Shown here one piece after another: positions 6,669 to 9,663 of a DNA stretch of 9,663 bases. The stretch's first letter is position 1; each line of letters opens with the position of its first letter. The position numbers were made by a program, and so were the translations under genes. The stretch is from CAZPLZ01 sp964587525 (GTDB lineage Bacteria; Oederibacteriota; CAKKQC01). A model generated the notes under the pieces. The model worked only from the letters and a program-made list of their open reading frames with translations. It was not told the origin of the DNA and did not search any database. The stretch spans positions 1 to 9,663 of the forward strand of contig CAZPLZ010000127.1 of assembly GCA_964587525.1 (NCBI GenBank), written 5' to 3'.

Positions 6669-7232
6669 TTACGAGCCGTTCACCACGCCCTGGAACGTGA
6701 TGACCCGCGTGTTCGCCGGCGTGCAGGCCGCATCGCCGTCACCCTCGGCCAAATCGCTTGGACGCACCGTGATTGTCCCGGCCACCACCTCGCCCGCATC
6801 GGCATCGGCTGCATCCGTCAGCGTGACCGGCGCCCCGCCGTTCTCGGCCAGTGTCACCGTGCCCGCCGTGTACGTCACCTGCGTCGGAATCACGTCCGTG
6901 AACACGATGTTCTGGGCGGCCGAATCGTCGCCACAGACCAGCGGCACATCCGCAATCCTCGGATAGGTGATGGTGATGGTGTACGTTACCGTGTCACCGA
7001 TGGCTGGTGTGGGGTTGTCCACGGTCTTGACCACGCTCAAAACCGGGTTGGACTTACGGTTGAAGCCGGCCGTGTCGCTCACCGTTGGCTGAGCGTTTCC
7101 CGCCTCGTTCTCGTAATCCACATCACCCTGGTTGGTGACGGTAATAATCGCCTGCGCCCCCTGGGGACTCAGCACCCCAATCACTGCGGCTGTGGCGAGT
7201 GTCATTCCCATGCTTGCTAGCTTTTTGCGCAA
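6669..7232 (-). CDS. Small secreted DUF11-domain protein
   Basis: The product is 187 residues from a TTG start at 7232. This start is chosen over the ATG at 7301 because a perfect AGGAGGT lies 9 nt upstream of the TTG, and it yields a textbook signal peptide (KKLASMGMTLATAAVIGVLS, cleavage after GAQA). The ATG form would add 23 residues (start RERTTRTIK) encoded across a hairpin. The mature protein begins ITVTNQGDVDYENEAGNAQP, a segment shared with the downstream 398-residue protein, then a single DUF11-type domain (VLSVVKTVDNP, DTVTYTITI, VFTDVIPTQVTYTAGTV) with two cysteines (VCGDD, AACTP). It ends at VVNGS with no membrane anchor or sorting motif. DUF11 domains are Ig-like cell-surface modules. 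A structural or adhesive role is inference; the strong ribosome site suggests high expression. The next gene starts 22 bp after its stop. Confidence 0.85.
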   Translation of the reverse strand: MRKKLASMGMTLATAAVIGVLSPQGAQAIITVTNQGDVDYENEAGNAQPTVSDTAGFNRKSNPVLSVVKTVDNPTPAIGDTVTYTITITYPRIADVPLVCGDDSAAQNIVFTDVIPTQVTYTAGTVTLAENGGAPVTLTDAADADAGEVVAGTITVRPSDLAEGDGDAACTPANTRVITFQGVVNGS

Positions 7233-7241
7233 TGTCTCGTT

Positions 7242-7248
7242 ACCTCCT
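7242..7248 (-). promoter_or_regulatory. Strong Shine-Dalgarno AGGAGGT for a TTG start
   Basis: Seven consecutive bases complementary to the 16S anti-SD, 9 nt before the TTG at 7232. It decides the start of the small DUF11 protein. Confidence 0.85.
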
Positions 7249-7259
7249 AAACTGTTGTT

Positions 7260-7283
7260 CGCACGATTGATCTTGATCGTGCG
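7260..7283 (-). other. Hairpin immediately upstream of the DUF11 gene ribosome site
   Basis: CGCACGAT and ATCGTGCG form a perfect 8-bp inverted repeat with an 8-nt loop, ending about 11 nt before the AGGAGGT. No U-tract follows on the minus strand, so it is not a classic terminator. It may stabilise the downstream mRNA, mark a processing site, or bind a regulator. Confidence 0.6.
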
Positions 7284-7295
7284 GGTTGTTCTTTC

Positions 7296-7320
7296 CCGCA
7301 TGGTTGATCAGGCCATGCGG
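7296..7320 (-). other. Intercistronic hairpin after the 713-residue gene
   Basis: CCGCATGG and CCATGCGG form a perfect 8-bp stem around a 9-nt loop containing TGATCA. It sits 27 nt after the stop of the Ig-repeat gene. The minus-strand transcript has GGAAAGAA after the stem rather than a U-tract, so it could be a 3' end stabiliser or a partial terminator that lowers read-through into the next gene. Confidence 0.55.
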
Positions 7321-7346
7321 CGTTTCTTGTTCGTCCTTGCTCCAAG

Positions 7347-9488
7347 TCATAAAGCCGTCACCTGGAAACTTGCATACCCGCTGGCGCCCGACGGTAAGGG
7401 GGATGTCAGCGTCCATCGGATGCGCTGCACATCGGTTGGCGCCGGCTCTACTCCCGTCCAGCAGGGACAGGTGCCGTCGTACCACTCAACCGTGGCCGGC
7501 AGAGAGCTGGTGTCGCTCCCCGCGACGTCCTGCATGCCGGCAGGGATCATGTCCGTCAGCACAAAGCTCACTGCGGGCGGATCTCCCTCGTAGCCGGTAT
7601 TTGTAAACGAGAATGTGTACGTCACCACCGTGCCCGCAACCCCGGCGGTCGGGGTGGAAAAATTGCCGACCTCAACCAGCGGGTTGTAGACCCGGTAGGC
7701 CTGCGGGAACACTTCCTGGGCAGTCACGTCATAAGGTCCGGCATCCAGCACGGGCAGCGTGAGGGCCTCAGCAGGAAATGACCCGTCCGCCGCCACCGCA
7801 ATGGCGGCATGGGTGACCCCGAAGGCTCCAAACGTGATCGAGTTGGCTGGAATCGCCGAGCCGGAGGTGAACCCGGTTCCGATCAGGTTAGTAACTTCCC
7901 CTGCGGAGCCCGGACCCACAATGAATGACAGACCAATGCTCCGGCGCGCATGATAGAGATTGTTAAATGTGCGCACGGTCACCCCATCGTCAATGACGAT
8001 GTTGTGATCGCCATTTGCCAGCGCCGGTAGAGATAAGATGAGCGGGCCGAGATCTCCCCAGTCACTCGCTTTCACTCCGGCATGGATCGCGGCGGCGCTC
8101 CCAAACGCGATTGAATCAGCCGCGATATTCGCGCCACGCTTGAAACCGAATCCGGTGAGTGACACCGAATAGCCGACGGCGCCGTTAGATACCGGAGGGC
8201 AGATCCCCAGCGAACCCTTGACCGTTATGCATTTATTTGTTATGGCCTTGCCACCTCCGGGATCGTCAATTTCAAGCGTGTCAGCGTCAGCCGGTTGACC
8301 CCCATCCAGCCGCACCCACGTCGCCGGGAATGTGCCGCCGCTGGCCGAGATGGCACTGTGCACTGTTGGCACGTCGGTATTCGCGGCCAGGATGGTGGTA
8401 TCAGCCCCAATGGTCCCGGCGTTCCAGTTGGCCAGCCCCTCCATCAGGAAGGCCTGGTTTGGAACTCCCACAAACACAATCGGAGAAACCGCAAGCCGGG
8501 GCATATTGGCTTTCACCCCGCTATAGGCCGTGGTGAAGACTTCCTGACCTGAAATCTCCACGTCATTCTTTGCACCGGATTTCGAATCAAGCGTCAGGGT
8601 AAACACGAAAGCCCCATTGGTGATCGTGGCCGACGGATGGGTCGTGGTGTTCCCTCCGACCAGCGTGCTATTGGCCCCGGTTGTGCCGTCCACAAACCCC
8701 CACCCCGAGACCGTGATACTTGATCCCGCATCTTGTGAACCCATCGACGGATTGAGGCCGATGGACCGCCGGACCTCATAGACGCCGGCAAACGTGGTAG
8801 CAACCCCGTCGTTGAGCACGATGTCCTTGCGCCCGTTGGCGAGGTTGCTGTCCACGATGATGGTGGCAGAGCCAAACGTGCCGTCTGCGCCGACCGTAAT
8901 GGCAGCGTGCGTGGTGGTCGAGCCGCCGACAGTAATCGAATTAGCGGCAATCGAGGCGCGCGCCGCAAACCCGATGCCCTCGATCCGGAATACCATTCCG
9001 ACCCACCCACCCGCGGGGATCGCTCCGTTGGTCTTCCAAGTTCGCCCGGCCCGACCGTCACCCTGCGCGGGCGAGAGGCAGATATTGCGCCAGACCCGAT
9101 AGGCTCCGGTGAAGGTGTACGTGCGCGTTACACTCGTCAGCACCACGTCATGGAACCCCGCCGGGAGCGCGGGGAGCACCAGCGTGGTGGCCGCAATGTT
9201 GCCCGAGGCATCCGAGATGACACTCGCTGGGGTAACCCCGCGCCCGCCTAATGTCACCGTATAGCTGGCGCTCGCCTCGAAGTTAAACCCGGAGATAACG
9301 GTGTTCGTACCCGGTGCGCCGTCCCCCATGAGCGGATTGAGACCGATCTTGGCGGCCTCTACCGGCATGGCCAGCAGGAACGGCAACATGGCGACGGCGA
9401 ACCACCCCATACGCCGGCCTGCTTCACCCTTACAGGCTGGTTTGGTGCTCAAGGAAACTCCTCGCTCGCGCCTGTGTCTAACCTTCAT
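7347..9488 (-). CDS. Secreted IPT/TIG-like Ig-repeat protein with C-terminal DUF11-type domain
   Basis: The product is 713 residues from ATG 9488. The signal peptide core MGWFAVAMLPFLLAMPVEA ends at residue 45. Six related units of about 80-100 residues follow, at roughly 47-132, 133-239, 240-325, 326-418, 419-514 and 515-600. Units typically start (RR)SIGLNP, continue GxGF...ANSIT(V/F)GG..TTHAAI.V.ADG.F, then LPAL..G..D(I/V)V..DGV.TF...Y.V. Unit 4 is the most divergent. The pattern is that of IPT/TIG-like Ig folds. Residues 601-713 form a DUF11-type domain (VVTYTFSFTNTGYEGDPP, VLTDMIPAGM, RIRWTLTSPLPSGA) with a CPC motif near 674-676; it ends abruptly at FQVTAL with no anchor. Likely an extracellular adhesive or structural protein (inference). 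The start is uncertain: a TTG at 9452 has GAGGAG 5 nt upstream and gives 701 residues, while ATG 9488 has only a weak GAGAG. Confidence 0.85.
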   Translation of the reverse strand: MKVRHRRERGVSLSTKPACKGEAGRRMGWFAVAMLPFLLAMPVEAAKIGLNPLMGDGAPGTNTVISGFNFEASASYTVTLGGRGVTPASVISDASGNIAATTLVLPALPAGFHDVVLTSVTRTYTFTGAYRVWRNICLSPAQGDGRAGRTWKTNGAIPAGGWVGMVFRIEGIGFAARASIAANSITVGGSTTTHAAITVGADGTFGSATIIVDSNLANGRKDIVLNDGVATTFAGVYEVRRSIGLNPSMGSQDAGSSITVSGWGFVDGTTGANSTLVGGNTTTHPSATITNGAFVFTLTLDSKSGAKNDVEISGQEVFTTAYSGVKANMPRLAVSPIVFVGVPNQAFLMEGLANWNAGTIGADTTILAANTDVPTVHSAISASGGTFPATWVRLDGGQPADADTLEIDDPGGGKAITNKCITVKGSLGICPPVSNGAVGYSVSLTGFGFKRGANIAADSIAFGSAAAIHAGVKASDWGDLGPLILSLPALANGDHNIVIDDGVTVRTFNNLYHARRSIGLSFIVGPGSAGEVTNLIGTGFTSGSAIPANSITFGAFGVTHAAIAVAADGSFPAEALTLPVLDAGPYDVTAQEVFPQAYRVYNPLVEVGNFSTPTAGVAGTVVTYTFSFTNTGYEGDPPAVSFVLTDMIPAGMQDVAGSDTSSLPATVEWYDGTCPCWTGVEPAPTDVQRIRWTLTSPLPSGASGYASFQVTAL
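9458..9463 (-). promoter_or_regulatory. GAGGAG ribosome site for an alternative TTG start
   Basis: GAGGAG lies 5 nt before the TTG at 9450-9452, codon 13 of the 713-residue frame. Because the next gene certainly uses TTG, this start is a serious alternative to ATG 9488. The signal peptide core is unaffected. Confidence 0.45.
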
Positions 9489-9499
9489 GACTTGCGCTC

Positions 9500-9517
9500 T
9501 CAGCGGAGGTCAGGCAT
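9500..9517 (-). other. Five-codon mini-ORF (MPDLR) with strong Shine-Dalgarno
   Basis: An ATG at 9517 is preceded 9 nt upstream by GAGGAGG (9527-9533) and followed by CCT GAC CTC CGC and a TGA stop. The stop ends 11 nt before the ATG at 9488. It could be a coupling leader, a remnant of a gene cut by a frameshift, or chance. Confidence 0.3.
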
Positions 9518-9531
9518 GGTGGGGTTCCTCC

Positions 9532-9663
9532 TCAAGGTTTTTGAGCCACGACTTCCAGGCAGCCACGGTTGCCCAGCAGGTACGAGATCGCCGCCGGCAG
9601 GGTGAGGCACAGGTGCACAACACGCGCGGCTCGCGAACCGTACAAGCGGCGGCGAAGGGGCCA
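9532..9663 (-). CDS. C-terminal fragment of an unidentified protein
   Basis: A reading frame enters at the right edge and runs 43 codons to a TGA at 9532-9534 that overlaps the GAGGAGG motif. Third codon positions are mostly G or C (32 of 43), as expected for real coding here. The residues (ARVVHLCLTLPAAISYLLG) look partly hydrophobic, and the end is VVAQKP. I do not recognise the family, and the two other minus-strand frames are also largely open, so this is tentative. Confidence 0.35.
   Translation of the reverse strand, partial: WPLRRRLYGSRAARVVHLCLTLPAAISYLLGNRGCLEVVAQKP

Noticed and set aside
6606..7220. 204-codon plus-strand frame
   Set aside because: It is antisense to the small DUF11 gene, which has a signal peptide, ribosome site and family motifs; the plus product looks like mirror-frame translation.

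Overview
The window comes from a GC-rich Gram-negative bacterium. Every gene I can support is on the minus strand, and every complete product begins with a signal peptide, so this looks like a locus for exported and cell-surface proteins. A PorV/PorQ-type outer-membrane barrel sits next to a protein whose C-terminus resembles FlgD-like/type IX secretion sorting domains. That, together with DUF11-type modules, is reminiscent of phyla such as Elusimicrobiota, Omnitrophota or other Bacteroidota-relative lineages. No gene fixes the taxonomy, so the lineage is inference. No tRNA, rRNA, CRISPR array, IS element or phage gene was seen.

Layout in the direction of transcription, from high to low coordinates. 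(1) 9532-9663: the C-terminal end of an unidentified reading frame. (2) 7347-9488: a 713-residue secreted protein of about six IPT/TIG-like Ig repeats followed by a DUF11-type domain. (3) 6669-7232: a 187-residue secreted DUF11 protein starting at TTG behind a perfect AGGAGGT, with two strong hairpins in the spacer before it. (4) 5450-6646: a 398-residue protein with DUF11, a proline hinge, a FlgD-like Ig fold and a sorting-domain-like C-terminus. (5) 3904-5442: a 512-residue PorV/PorQ-type barrel with an AT-rich C-terminal extension unlike the rest of the locus. (6) 3519-3903: a regulatory intergenic region. (7) 1-3518: a subtilisin-like (S8) protease with two Ig-like repeats and at least seven beta-propeller repeats, running off the left edge.

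Genes 2 to 5 are closely spaced. Genes 4 and 5 are only 7 bp apart, and the Shine-Dalgarno of gene 5 lies inside the last codons of gene 4, so at least genes 3 to 5 look like one operon. The protease is separated by about 385 bp containing an exact sigma-54 (-24/-12) promoter, a perfect inverted repeat centred on the predicted transcription start, and a second AT-rich inverted repeat about 100 bp upstream, where an enhancer-binding activator would sit. This suggests that the protease is expressed on a specific signal.

Working hypothesis (inference): secreted Ig/DUF11 proteins form or decorate an extracellular structure; the 398-residue protein is either a cargo of, or a partner for, the PorV-like barrel; and a separately switched surface protease acts on, or is displayed with, these proteins.
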